Source of the DNA: Pseudoalteromonas luteoviolacea S2607
GTDB lineage: Bacteria > Pseudomonadota > Gammaproteobacteria > Enterobacterales > Alteromonadaceae
Length of the DNA: 64,000 nucleotides
Direction of reading: 5' to 3'
NCBI RefSeq assembly: GCF_001625575.1
Contig: NZ_AUXV01000003.1
Span: 343,735-407,734, forward strand
The translations under genes and the position numbers were made by a program. Under the pieces are notes generated by a model that saw only the letters and a list, made by a program, of their open reading frames with translations, had not been told where the DNA came from and did not search any database. Positions 34,092-42,326 of this stretch are shown here, in pieces (positions within the stretch are counted from its first letter, which is position 1; the number at the start of each line of letters is the position of its first letter).

Positions 34092-36107
34092 ATGCAGTTT
34101 GGTTTTTCTCGTTCAGCACTTGCACTTGCCGTAGCTTGCGCGACGGTCAGCTCACCTATCGTTTTTGCAGACGATCAACAACAAAAAATCGAAGTCATCG
34201 AAGTACACGGTAAAGTGTCTGATGCAGACATGATCATCGACCAAACTGACCTTACACAGCTTCAAGCCAATGACCTGTCAGATATTTTTAGATCTCTACC
34301 ACAAGTTTCTGTCGGGGGCTCAAATCCCATTGCACAAAAAATATATGTCCGAGGCCTAGAAGATACCATGCTAAACGTCAGTATTGACGGTGCATTGCAA
34401 GCAGGCTATTTGTTCCATCACCAAGGTCGTTTATCAATTGAACCTGAGCTCTTAAAACAAGTGGATGTTGTTGCGGGTGCTGGTGACGCGACTTCAGGTT
34501 CAGGGGCCTTAGGCGGTGCTTTGAGGTTCAAAACCAAAAGTGCAGACGACCTACTTGCGCCTGATGAACGATTTGGCGCATTGTTTAAACTTGGCTACTA
34601 CGGTAACAGTGATGGGCTTAAAGCTAGCTCTACGCTATACGGCAGAGCAACCGACGACATTGATGTGCTTTTATCTCTAATCAAACGAGATACTAAGGAT
34701 ATGGAAGATGGCCAAGGCCAAGAAATTCCTTACTCAGCATCTGAACAAGAGGTTGGTTTTGCGAAGATTAGTGGCGACTTGACTAGCTCACAATCGTTCA
34801 GCTTCAGTCACGATGTTCGCCATGACGATGGCACTCGCTTATTACGAGCACATTGGCACCCAAGCAAAAAGAACTTCCCTCTGGCTCAAGAAAGCGAACG
34901 AAACACCAGCACACTCAACTACTATTATACGCCAAAAGGCCACTTAATCGACCTAGCGGTGAGTGCTTACAGAACGCAGAACTCCATTACACACACGCAC
35001 CCAAAAGGACAAGACAGAGCGGGAAATGTAGCTCAAAACACATATTTTGCAGAGTATGACTCTACAGGGTTTGATGCTCGAAACACCTCAATTTTTGACG
35101 CTCACAAAATAGTTGCGGGGCTTGATTATAGAAGTGATGAAGCAACGCTTGAAGACCAAGGGCTAGTTTACGAGCTTTCAGGCGTGGAAGAAGGTAAGGT
35201 ATACGGACTTTATCTACAAGATTACTACCAAGTAACAGATCAGTTTCAGGTTAGCGCCGGTGTTCGCTACGATAAATATGAATTAACTGACGACGACAAA
35301 CAAGACTTCGACTCAAGCGGCTTTAGCCCAAACCTCAATTTAACCTATGAAATTACCAGAGAGTTTTCTGTAAATACGGGCTATGCAAAAGCCATTCGAG
35401 GTCAAAAAGTAAAAGAGTTATTTGTACTTGGTTACTATGACAACGATAAAAATATGCGCAAAGAAGTCGCAGAAAACGTCGAACTTGGCTTTAAATACTT
35501 AGGCGATAACTTAGTTGTCCAAGCAGACGTTTTTCAGTCTACTATCGACGATGCTGTCTCTACCGCTAAAAACTTAGAGTCACAATCACCGTATTTATTC
35601 AGCAATGTCGGTGATTTAGAAAATAAAGGCTTTAACATTAATGGTCGCTATAGCTTTGACCAAGCAGCTGTTTCTTTCGCTTACAATAGCAGCAGACCAA
35701 AATGGAAGTCTCACATTAACCCAGCACTGGTTGGAACCGCAATTTCAGACCAAGATTGGTCAATTGGCACCTCAGTTGGTGATACTTTAACGTTAGGTGT
35801 TGATTACACGCTGACTGATGCACTAGAAGTTGCATGGCAAGCGCGTTTTGTAAAAAGGCTTGATGACGCAGGGACATACGTCTGGGACAATACACAGCTT
35901 CCAGAAAAAGCAGGCTATAGTGTGCACGACCTAAAGGCGACTTGGTATATAACAAGCGATGAAAAAGTAAAACTGGACGTTGCAGTTAAAAACATCTTTG
36001 ACAAATTTTACTATGATCATGCAACTTACGCCGCGCTCGGGCCTATTGATACTGGGGTAGCGGAACCAGGTAGAGATATCCGAGCCACAATTACCTGGCA
36101 ATTATAA
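34092..36107 (+). CDS. TonB-dependent outer membrane receptor (FrpB/FetA-like)
   Basis: A 671-residue receptor. A signal peptide (cut after SSPIVFA) is followed by a TonB-box-like IEVIEVHGK. The plug domain has KIYVRGLEDTMLNVSIDGA, FHHQGRLSIEPELLKQVDV and the Ser/Gly stretch TSGSGALGGALRF. The 22-strand barrel ends in an aromatic-type C-terminus (ATITWQL). The plug wording resembles FrpB/FetA-type iron or heme receptors. It imports a metal complex using TonB energy; the exact ligand is unknown. AAAGGAAC precedes the start. A two-component system lies upstream on the same strand and a Fur-like site sits in the promoter. Confidence 0.88.
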   Translation: MQFGFSRSALALAVACATVSSPIVFADDQQQKIEVIEVHGKVSDADMIIDQTDLTQLQANDLSDIFRSLPQVSVGGSNPIAQKIYVRGLEDTMLNVSIDGALQAGYLFHHQGRLSIEPELLKQVDVVAGAGDATSGSGALGGALRFKTKSADDLLAPDERFGALFKLGYYGNSDGLKASSTLYGRATDDIDVLLSLIKRDTKDMEDGQGQEIPYSASEQEVGFAKISGDLTSSQSFSFSHDVRHDDGTRLLRAHWHPSKKNFPLAQESERNTSTLNYYYTPKGHLIDLAVSAYRTQNSITHTHPKGQDRAGNVAQNTYFAEYDSTGFDARNTSIFDAHKIVAGLDYRSDEATLEDQGLVYELSGVEEGKVYGLYLQDYYQVTDQFQVSAGVRYDKYELTDDDKQDFDSSGFSPNLNLTYEITREFSVNTGYAKAIRGQKVKELFVLGYYDNDKNMRKEVAENVELGFKYLGDNLVVQADVFQSTIDDAVSTAKNLESQSPYLFSNVGDLENKGFNINGRYSFDQAAVSFAYNSSRPKWKSHINPALVGTAISDQDWSIGTSVGDTLTLGVDYTLTDALEVAWQARFVKRLDDAGTYVWDNTQLPEKAGYSVHDLKATWYITSDEKVKLDVAVKNIFDKFYYDHATYAALGPIDTGVAEPGRDIRATITWQL

Positions 36108-36117
36108 GTTAAGAATA

Positions 36118-36140
36118 AGTGGGGCTATGCGTGCCCCACT
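36118..36140 (+). terminator. Hairpin after the TonB receptor gene
   Basis: AGTGGGGC (36118-36125) and GCCCCACT (36133-36140) form a perfect 8-bp stem with loop TATGCGT, 10 bases after the stop. No U run follows, so it may be Rho-assisted or only stabilise the RNA. Confidence 0.4.
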
Positions 36141-36287
36141 AACCTCTTCCGATGAATTCTCCAGTCACCATACTGTGTAAATCTTGATACCTTTTATTGG
36201 TGGCTTTTTGCTGTAATACGTTGAAAGATACATTTGCAATCAGGCATACTAAAATTCCTTTTAGTTTTTTATATAAAGGAACAATAC

Positions 36288-36923
36288 ATGCAGCACAAAC
36301 TCCATATCACTGGTAACAAACGTCTCTCAGTCAGAGCTTCTATTATTGCTATCGGGGCGATTTTGCTATCTGCATGTGCATCAAGCGATTTAGCTACTCA
36401 AAAAGTTAACAATCAGCAAGTAACCGCACATTGTGTAGGCCAAGTAGACCAACATAGCAACTTAAAGCTGCTTCCCAATGCCCACATACCAGAAGGAGTC
36501 GTTCAGCCAGTTGGTCAGGGAGGTCTGTGTACTGCTCAGGTGTTTGTCGCCACAGAGGATGTTACGATATGGCGAGCTTGGAACAGTGAGTATAATGGCT
36601 CAAAGCTCGGCAAATGGTGGACGTTTAATAAACCGTTGGGCTCGATATCAAAGTATCGAAGAGAGAATGTTATATGCCCGAGTTATTCTCCTTTAGACAT
36701 GTTGGTTAGCTGTAAATTAAAGGCTGGCACCGAAGTAGTTATCGGACCTGGACAAAGTGCGCAATGTAGTGAGTACTTCACTTACCCCGCTTCAAAAACC
36801 AATCAAATTTATGTCGCAGATGCAAAAAACAATGTAACAGAGTGCCAAACGTATGATGGGCGATTTTCTTGGCAAACCGAACCCACACATAAAGTACAAG
36901 CAACGGATTCACAACTACAATAA
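36288..36923 (+). CDS. Outer/inner membrane lipoprotein, unknown
   Basis: A 211-residue protein. The signal has a lipobox (ILLSAC, lipidated Cys near residue 27). The mature domain has several cysteines (AHCVGQ, GGLCTAQ, VICPSY, VSCKL, AQCSEY, TECQTY), which suggests disulfides, and a conserved-looking WRAWNSEYNGSKLGKWW segment. The family was not recognised. AAAGGA at 36276-36281 supports the ATG at 36288; an in-frame ATG at 36234 lacks a ribosome site and a signal. It lies 180 bases after the TonB receptor and might be part of the same regulon, but nothing shows this directly. Confidence 0.7.
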   Translation: MQHKLHITGNKRLSVRASIIAIGAILLSACASSDLATQKVNNQQVTAHCVGQVDQHSNLKLLPNAHIPEGVVQPVGQGGLCTAQVFVATEDVTIWRAWNSEYNGSKLGKWWTFNKPLGSISKYRRENVICPSYSPLDMLVSCKLKAGTEVVIGPGQSAQCSEYFTYPASKTNQIYVADAKNNVTECQTYDGRFSWQTEPTHKVQATDSQLQ

Positions 36924-37118
36924 ACCAATCTGGCGCTGCGCGATTGTTTCGACCCCCAATACAGCGAGTAACCAATTAAAGTTACTCGCTATTCGGCAGC
37001 TTGGTGGCGCATTTATGCAAAAGCATTGTCCAAAAATTCACATGCTAAGCGCGCCGTCTTCATATCTACTTGGTAATAATGACTTCTATGAAATATTTAA
37101 TTTGTTCATTTCCCACTT

Positions 37119-38201
37119 ATGGTTGATGAATTATTTTTGTGTTTTACAATTAAAGAAAGCTACAAATTCATAACTATACGGCCAATCTCGACTTTGAAAT
37201 TAAAAGAACGTTTTGGTGCTTTGACTAAAGCACAACCCATACTTATAAATCGCTACCCCATGTACGCAGCTTACCTACTGCTGCTCACATCCGCATTTTT
37301 ATGCTATTACCCAATCCATTATGTGATGCAACAAAAATATGCATTAGGTATGGCTGTGGTGGTTGTCATTGCCGTTCTGGTTTTAACGGCCGCACGATTA
37401 ATTCAAGGTAAGTTAAGTGTCTGGAAGTGTTTTTTGATTTGTGCCGTTGAAGGCGCAATGTTGATATACTTATCCATACAATCACCACTCATCTCCGTCA
37501 TTTGGCTACCCGCCTTTTTGGTCGGCATGTTTATGATGTTTCCTTTTAAAATGGCTTGTGTTATCACTTCTGGGTTTTGGCTAGTACTGACCTATCTGGG
37601 TTTCTTACAACTAGATGTTGAACTCGCGCTGCGATCTGCGATGTCATCTTGCCTTGTCATGATGTTATGCGCAGTGATAGTAAAAACCTACAATGATGCC
37701 ATAACGATAGCAGAAAGCGTAGCTGTGAAAGATCCGCTCACGGGTGCACTTAATCGAAGAACCTTGGTTGAACAAGTTGAATTAGAATCTGAGCGTGTCA
37801 GCCGATATTCTCAGGTTTGCTCCATTATAATGATAGACCTCGATAATTTTAAGACGCTAAATGATAAATTAGGTCACGGTGTAGGCGACGAAATGCTCGT
37901 TGGTTTTGTAGAGCTTATTAATGAATATACACGCCGCAATGACAAACTATTTCGCTTAGGTGGCGACGAGTTTATGCTTTTATTACCCGGTATGAATGAA
38001 GAAAATGCCTACGCATTTATTGGCAGAATACAAAATTTAGTGCCCACTAAATTAACCATGGACTCTGTTTCTTTGGGCATGAGTTTTGGTGTTTGTGAAA
38101 TTACTGCCAACACTTCAGTTGAAACACTACTAGAGCAAGCAGATAAGGCACTTTATCAAAACAAACATCAACGAAAGCAAGAAAATAAATTTTCTGAGTA
38201 G
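37119..38201 (+). CDS. Membrane-bound diguanylate cyclase (GGDEF)
   Basis: A 360-residue protein. Four to six hydrophobic segments lie between residues about 50 and 195 (for example YAAYLLLLTSAFLCYY), giving an inner-membrane sensor region. A GGDEF domain follows, with DPLTGALNRRTL, the active-site RLGGDEFMLLLPG and an inhibitory RxxD site (RRND) five residues before GGDEF. It should make cyclic di-GMP with product inhibition. The start is uncertain: the ATG at 37119 lacks a ribosome site and the next in-frame ATG at 37261 begins just before the first membrane segment. No EAL domain is present. Confidence 0.85.
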   Translation: MVDELFLCFTIKESYKFITIRPISTLKLKERFGALTKAQPILINRYPMYAAYLLLLTSAFLCYYPIHYVMQQKYALGMAVVVVIAVLVLTAARLIQGKLSVWKCFLICAVEGAMLIYLSIQSPLISVIWLPAFLVGMFMMFPFKMACVITSGFWLVLTYLGFLQLDVELALRSAMSSCLVMMLCAVIVKTYNDAITIAESVAVKDPLTGALNRRTLVEQVELESERVSRYSQVCSIIMIDLDNFKTLNDKLGHGVGDEMLVGFVELINEYTRRNDKLFRLGGDEFMLLLPGMNEENAYAFIGRIQNLVPTKLTMDSVSLGMSFGVCEITANTSVETLLEQADKALYQNKHQRKQENKFSE

Positions 38202-38352
38202 TGTGCGGATACCCATGAAAGTAATGCTTTTATTTACTAAAGGTGAAACTTAAATTACGAATTATTTAATTAAAAGAAATATTTTAGTTTACTTTTAAAA
38301 TACGCAACACTAATCTGTAAGAGCAGTTTATCTCGCATAAGGAAATAAAAAA

Positions 38353-38535
38353 ATGAAAGTACAATTAAAAAAGAAAAACCTAAAAAAGCTTAATGAGAGC
38401 AACCAACTAGCTAATCAAGCAACACCTCAAGTTGCAGGCGGTGGTACAGAGTACTCTGTATTCCCACAGTGCAGACCATCAAACCCTGTTATTTGCTACA
38501 CCGAAGGTGGGTGGCATGGCTGTGTTCCAAAGTAA
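38353..38535 (+). CDS. Double-glycine leader precursor peptide, copy 3 (60 aa)
   Basis: A third paralogue. The basic leader KVQLKKKNLKKLN ends in ATPQVAGGG at residues 23-31. The tail of about 30 residues contains three cysteines (PQCRPS, VICYTE, HGCVPK) and does not resemble the tails of copies 1, 2 and 4. AAGGAAA lies nine bases before the ATG. It stands alone between a diguanylate cyclase and a convergent MlaC-like gene. The AT-rich upstream region (38202-38340) probably holds its promoter. Function unknown. Confidence 0.8.
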   Translation: MKVQLKKKNLKKLNESNQLANQATPQVAGGGTEYSVFPQCRPSNPVICYTEGGWHGCVPK

Positions 38536-38594
38536 TACACCAACGCTTATACAGGCTTAAACCTTTATAAGTGTAACGCCTGCGCTTTTAGTTG

Positions 38595-39233
38595 CTAAAA
38601 TTGATTTTGCTTCTTTAGGCGCAGTTCTTGGTTTAGCTGCTCGAATCCAACTTCACTTATTTTAAGTACCAAACTTTCTCGTTTTACACTCAACTGTGAC
38701 ACTTGCCTAGAAACTACGTCATATATACGCCACTGACCCGATTCACTTTGTCTAAACTTTAGGATCAATTGTGCATCGCTTTGACTGACTCTATTGATTT
38801 GAATTGCAGCTTCTGCAAATTTGCGTCCTTGATTAGTTTGTAAAGTGTGGAGCGCTATCTCTGAGTTTTGATACTCAATCAGTACTTTTGCGTACATTTT
38901 GATAAGCTGATTTTCTATTAACCTCGTAAATTCTGCCATTTGTTGCTGATAAAGGTGCCGTACGTGTTTACCCAACATCTTTAAGGATGAAAACCGTAGA
39001 TCTAGATGGGGGCTTAGCTCACTGCTCACAATATGCTGAGCCAGCTCTTCGCGCTCAACTTCAGGTGCAGAATTTAAACTTTCAATGCCATTTACTAGTT
39101 GCGTACTCAACTTTTGAGCTAGTACAGAAAACTGTGCTTGCGCGCTGGCATCGTAGCCTGATTGGGCGAGCACCTTCGTATTGGTAACTAAGCTCAACAG
39201 TAGCAAAATAATGATAGTGAACTGGTTTTTCAT
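38595..39233 (-). CDS. MlaC/Ttg2D-like phospholipid-binding protein
   Basis: A 212-residue periplasmic protein with a signal peptide (MKNQFTIIILLLLSLVTNTKVLA). Segments such as VRHLYQQQMAEFTRLIENQL and YAKVLIEYQNSE fit the MlaC/Ttg2D family, which carries phospholipids between the membranes. Canonical mlaC lies in an mlaFEDCB operon; this copy is alone, so it may be a specialised paralogue. The ATG at 39233 (MKNQF) puts the signal peptide first; an in-frame ATG six codons earlier is less likely. It is divergent from a PagL-like lipid A enzyme, another outer-membrane lipid gene. Confidence 0.65.
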   Translation of the reverse strand: MKNQFTIIILLLLSLVTNTKVLAQSGYDASAQAQFSVLAQKLSTQLVNGIESLNSAPEVEREELAQHIVSSELSPHLDLRFSSLKMLGKHVRHLYQQQMAEFTRLIENQLIKMYAKVLIEYQNSEIALHTLQTNQGRKFAEAAIQINRVSQSDAQLILKFRQSESGQWRIYDVVSRQVSQLSVKRESLVLKISEVGFEQLNQELRLKKQNQF

Positions 39234-39467
39234 ACCCGCATTCCAAATCAATAAACTTTATAGCTTACAGTTTACATCTTATTTTAACGCCAAAAAGACA
39301 TCAATTTGAAATTTATTGATTCCCAAATGGCACCAATTAATTTTATCTTTAAAATCAGTTGATTATCTTATATGTGCAAAATCAACATCAATGAATTGAG
39401 TTTTTTCATACATTAATCAACAAGAAGACGAGGGAAAATACACAAAAAGCATCAGGTATCATCCATT

Positions 39468-39989
39468 ATGAACATTTTCACTGTATTTATTCTCTCAATC
39501 TTACTGTCTGCTTCTGCGATGGCATCAAACAATCATGGATACGGTATACACTATATTCATGGTGAAGGAGATGTGCGTGGCGTTAAGCTCGCCTATGAAT
39601 ATCACGCCCCAGAGTTATTGCCAGAAAGCTGGCGCAATATCAGTGTTTACTTTGAATCGAGCATAAATTTTTGGCGGTTTGGTGACAGTGGCGACTATGA
39701 CCAAAACTTTGTCCTGGCCATGTCACCCGTGTTTAGATATCCAATCGCAACTTATAAAAACAAGCCTCTGCAAGTGGAATTTGGAATTGGTGTTGCATTG
39801 CTTGAAGACACTCAGTTTGCAGGAAAGAATGTCAGCACCCATTATCAGTTTGAGGATAGATTAGGGTTGGTTTATGACCTCGGTCAAGCCAATGTGGCGC
39901 TTAGGTATATCCACTACTCTAATGCAGGGTTTAAAAGCCCAAATCCGGGACTAGATTTTTTATCCCTTTCATACTCATCAAAATTTTGA
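39468..39989 (+). CDS. PagL-like lipid A 3-O-deacylase / acyloxyacyl hydrolase family
   Basis: A 173-residue outer membrane protein with a signal peptide (MNIFTVFILSILLSASAMA). The C-terminal half carries the PagL signature FEDRLGLVYDLG followed by ALRYIHYSNAGFKSPNPG. The His and Ser of HYSNAG are the catalytic pair known in Pseudomonas PagL. It ends as an outer-membrane beta-barrel strand (LSLSYSSKF). It would remove the 3-O acyl chain from lipid A, changing membrane permeability and host recognition. Confidence 0.85.
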   Translation: MNIFTVFILSILLSASAMASNNHGYGIHYIHGEGDVRGVKLAYEYHAPELLPESWRNISVYFESSINFWRFGDSGDYDQNFVLAMSPVFRYPIATYKNKPLQVEFGIGVALLEDTQFAGKNVSTHYQFEDRLGLVYDLGQANVALRYIHYSNAGFKSPNPGLDFLSLSYSSKF

Positions 39990-40086
39990 TATCACTGTTG
40001 GAATAAAAGTGAACGTAAAAAATGTCAGCTTCCTCAATTTTCTTGTTCTATCAAGTCTAAATACCTAAAGGCACTACCTTCCTTAG

Positions 40087-40105
40087 CCCACATAAATGTG
40101 GGTTT
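40087..40105 (+). terminator. Possible terminator after the pagL-like gene
   Basis: CCCACA (40087-40092) and TGTGGG (40097-40102) pair around TAAA and are followed by TTT. It lies about 100 bases after the stop. The stem is short. Confidence 0.4.
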
Positions 40106-40216
40106 AGGCTCAATTTTGCGATACCATTTGCACCTTATGCACCAAACAATCGTGCACTGTAAGTACACTTTGCTCACGTTAAGACCTTTTAAAATCATAA
40201 GTTGTCGTTATAAAAG

Positions 40217-40708
40217 ATGCTCAATTTCATTCAAAATAAATTCGCTCCCGTGTTTTATATTCAAATCTGGGAAAATAAATTAAAGATTACTAATATCGAA
40301 ACAAAAGAGAGTTTTGAAGATAAACCGCTCATCGCGGTAAAAACCATGGGTTCGGGCGAAAAGAGAATTGTCGCCATAGGGGCAAAAGCAAGCACTTTAG
40401 AATCTCATGACACGATTGTCGCAAATCCATTTTCTCATCCAAGAACTTTGCTTAAGGATTTTTATGTAGGTGAAAAAGTCCTACAGCACGCATTCTCTAC
40501 ATTGTATAAAAACCGGTTTCCTCGCTTTAAAGCAAAATCAATTGTTCACCCAATGGAAAAACTCGAAGGCGGCCTAACGATGATTGAAGCCAGAGCTTTT
40601 CGTGAACTCGCGGTGGGTGCAGGCTCTTTCTCCGCTAAAATCTATGTGGGAGATCCTCTCTCTATTAATCAGCTAGACTTTGATAAAGTCAAAAGCTTAG
40701 ATGATTGA
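40217..40708 (+). CDS. Short MreB-like actin-fold protein lacking the nucleotide loop
   Basis: A 163-residue protein that lines up with roughly the first half of MreB. MLNFIQNKFAPVFYIQIWEN corresponds to the start of MreB, KRIVAIGAKAS to its AVG segment, and KDFYVGEKVLQHAF to its ADF-x-x-TEKML region. EARAFRELAVGAGS corresponds to ERRAIRESALGAGA. The first phosphate loop (DLGTAN in MreB) is replaced by IQIWENK and the second half of the fold is absent, so ATP binding is unlikely. It may be a decoy or regulator of MreB, or a decaying duplicate; the frame is intact. The family call is from recalled motifs. Confidence 0.6.
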   Translation: MLNFIQNKFAPVFYIQIWENKLKITNIETKESFEDKPLIAVKTMGSGEKRIVAIGAKASTLESHDTIVANPFSHPRTLLKDFYVGEKVLQHAFSTLYKNRFPRFKAKSIVHPMEKLEGGLTMIEARAFRELAVGAGSFSAKIYVGDPLSINQLDFDKVKSLDD

Positions 40709-41243
40709 CCTTCACCAATAAAGTAGCCAATACACCTGTTTTCGCCTTCGGGTGTGTACCTGATTGCACAGAGTAATTTAACCGCACACCATGACTGATG
40801 TGGTAACACTTAATAGCTTACTCTTACTTTTGGGAGCCTGAGTCTTGATAGCGTTTGTTAAAAATTTTTTGGCCATTAGACGAGCTAAAAAATCGCAAGA
40901 AAGTTGACACCTTGTCTCAGCATCTATGGCGATACAGTGTCGTATACGAAAGAAGAAATTTTATATGCACTTTCTCGCGCTAGAATGTCAGGAAAAACCT
41001 CGATGTCGCTATGACGATATTTAATTCCCTTCTTCACCACACTCAAAAGAATATGACAAAGTACAATACCAAAACCTTAAAAACGCTCTTTTAAAGCGAC
41101 ATACCACAGGTAATTTGACGCTTCAGCTGCAAAGTAATGAATACACAGCGAGCGAGGGTAGCTCAGATAACAAGAATGGTTAATTTCAGCGAAGTGCGAA
41201 TTTGTAGACGATTCCAAAAAGCTGAAACCGTTAGCTCCTGATT
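40709..41243. other. Intergenic stretch with no intact gene
   Basis: A 535-bp gap. Short reading frames occur around 40860-41020 in all three plus-strand frames (for example YTKEEILYALSRARMSGKT), but each stops quickly and none has a ribosome site. This may be a decayed gene or non-coding DNA. No repeats, tRNA or terminal inverted repeats were seen apart from the terminator at its right end. Confidence 0.35.
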
Positions 41244-41270
41244 AAAAAAGCCACATTAATATGTGGCTTT
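41244..41270 (-). terminator. Terminator of the RND/OMF/oxidoreductase operon
   Basis: AAAGCCACAT (41247-41256) and ATGTGGCTTT (41261-41270) form a perfect 10-bp stem with loop TAAT. On the minus strand a U run (A run at 41244-41249) follows. It lies ten bases past the oxidoreductase stop. Confidence 0.8.
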
Positions 41271-41279
41271 AACTATGGG

Positions 41280-42287
41280 CTATTTATGCTCTATTTTGAT
41301 GACAGGTCGCTTCTGCCTTGCACTTGATAACAGTGAAGCTAAAGCCTCTTTGACACACTCAGCATCAAACTCAATCAGCTCTATATCTGGTACTTTAATT
41401 TGCCCAGATGTAACATCCGCCAGTAACTTTTGTCCCATAAAACTTAAGTGCTGTTGTGCACATAAACTGTTTGCAAGCCAAGCACCACCAATTGAAACAA
41501 CACCAATGTTGGGTGCTTTTTCAAATAACAGATCCTCAGGAATATGACCAAATCCATTAAGGCAAGCCATACGGCCGCAAAATCTTAGATGCTTCAAATC
41601 TTCTATAAATGACTCGCCGCCAGGCGTATTGAGCATGCAATCAAAGCCACCTGCACCGATTTCGCGCTTAACCTGATCACATACATTGTCTGACTCGCAA
41701 TCAAATGCGAAGTCTGCTCCGAGCTTACGCAGCCTTTTGTGATGTTGCTTTTGAGCAAAAGCAAACACTTGAGCTCCCTTCTGCTTTGCATATTGAATCG
41801 CAAAGTGGGCAACAGCGCCTTGTGCACTGTTGATCGCCAGTGAATCACCTTCTTCCAGCTTTAACTTTTCTATTGCTAAAAGCGCCGCCATACCAGCATT
41901 GGGTAAAATAACTGCGACTTCTGGCGCGATATCATCAGGCAATTCACACACCGCATGGTTTGGCACTACAGCAAACTCTTTCAACATGCCTTTTTGCGCC
42001 AAATTAGCATTAAAAAGCACCCGACTACCTGCTTTTGGAAATACACCTTTGCCCGCTTTCATTACGGTGCCAACTGCATCGAGACCAAGAATATGTGGAT
42101 ATTCCCACTGACTAAAACCATCTCTAGCCATACGTGCATCTAAGTGATTCAAAGCTACGTATTCAATCGCTACAAGCAATTCATTATTGCTTGGCTCTGG
42201 CATAGTGTGCTGGGTCATGACTAAGTTAAACTCAGCACCCGGTTCTAGTAACTCTATTGCGTTCATACTCGCTTTTTCAATAGACAT
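41280..42287 (-). CDS. MDR-family quinone oxidoreductase-like protein
   Basis: A 335-residue medium-chain dehydrogenase/reductase. The GroES-like N-domain includes YVALNHLDARMARDGFSQW and HILGLDAVGTVMKAGKGVF. The NAD(P)-binding domain starts near ALAINSAQGAVAHFAIQYAK. The zinc-ligand cysteines of alcohol dehydrogenases are absent, as in the zinc-free quinone oxidoreductase branch. It probably reduces quinones or unsaturated carbonyls. It begins 39 bases after the outer-membrane factor stop and ends at a strong terminator, so it seems to be the last gene of the efflux operon. Confidence 0.8.
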   Translation of the reverse strand: MSIEKASMNAIELLEPGAEFNLVMTQHTMPEPSNNELLVAIEYVALNHLDARMARDGFSQWEYPHILGLDAVGTVMKAGKGVFPKAGSRVLFNANLAQKGMLKEFAVVPNHAVCELPDDIAPEVAVILPNAGMAALLAIEKLKLEEGDSLAINSAQGAVAHFAIQYAKQKGAQVFAFAQKQHHKRLRKLGADFAFDCESDNVCDQVKREIGAGGFDCMLNTPGGESFIEDLKHLRFCGRMACLNGFGHIPEDLLFEKAPNIGVVSIGGAWLANSLCAQQHLSFMGQKLLADVTSGQIKVPDIELIEFDAECVKEALASLLSSARQKRPVIKIEHK

Positions 42288-42326
42288 AATTACACGTTTC
42301 TCCGCAATTGGCGCAATGTGCGAGTA

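Noticed and set aside
36853..37173. Plus-strand 106-codon frame between the lipoprotein and the diguanylate cyclase
   Set aside because: It overlaps the 3' end of the lipoprotein gene and the 5' end of the cyclase, has no ribosome site and no recognisable domain.
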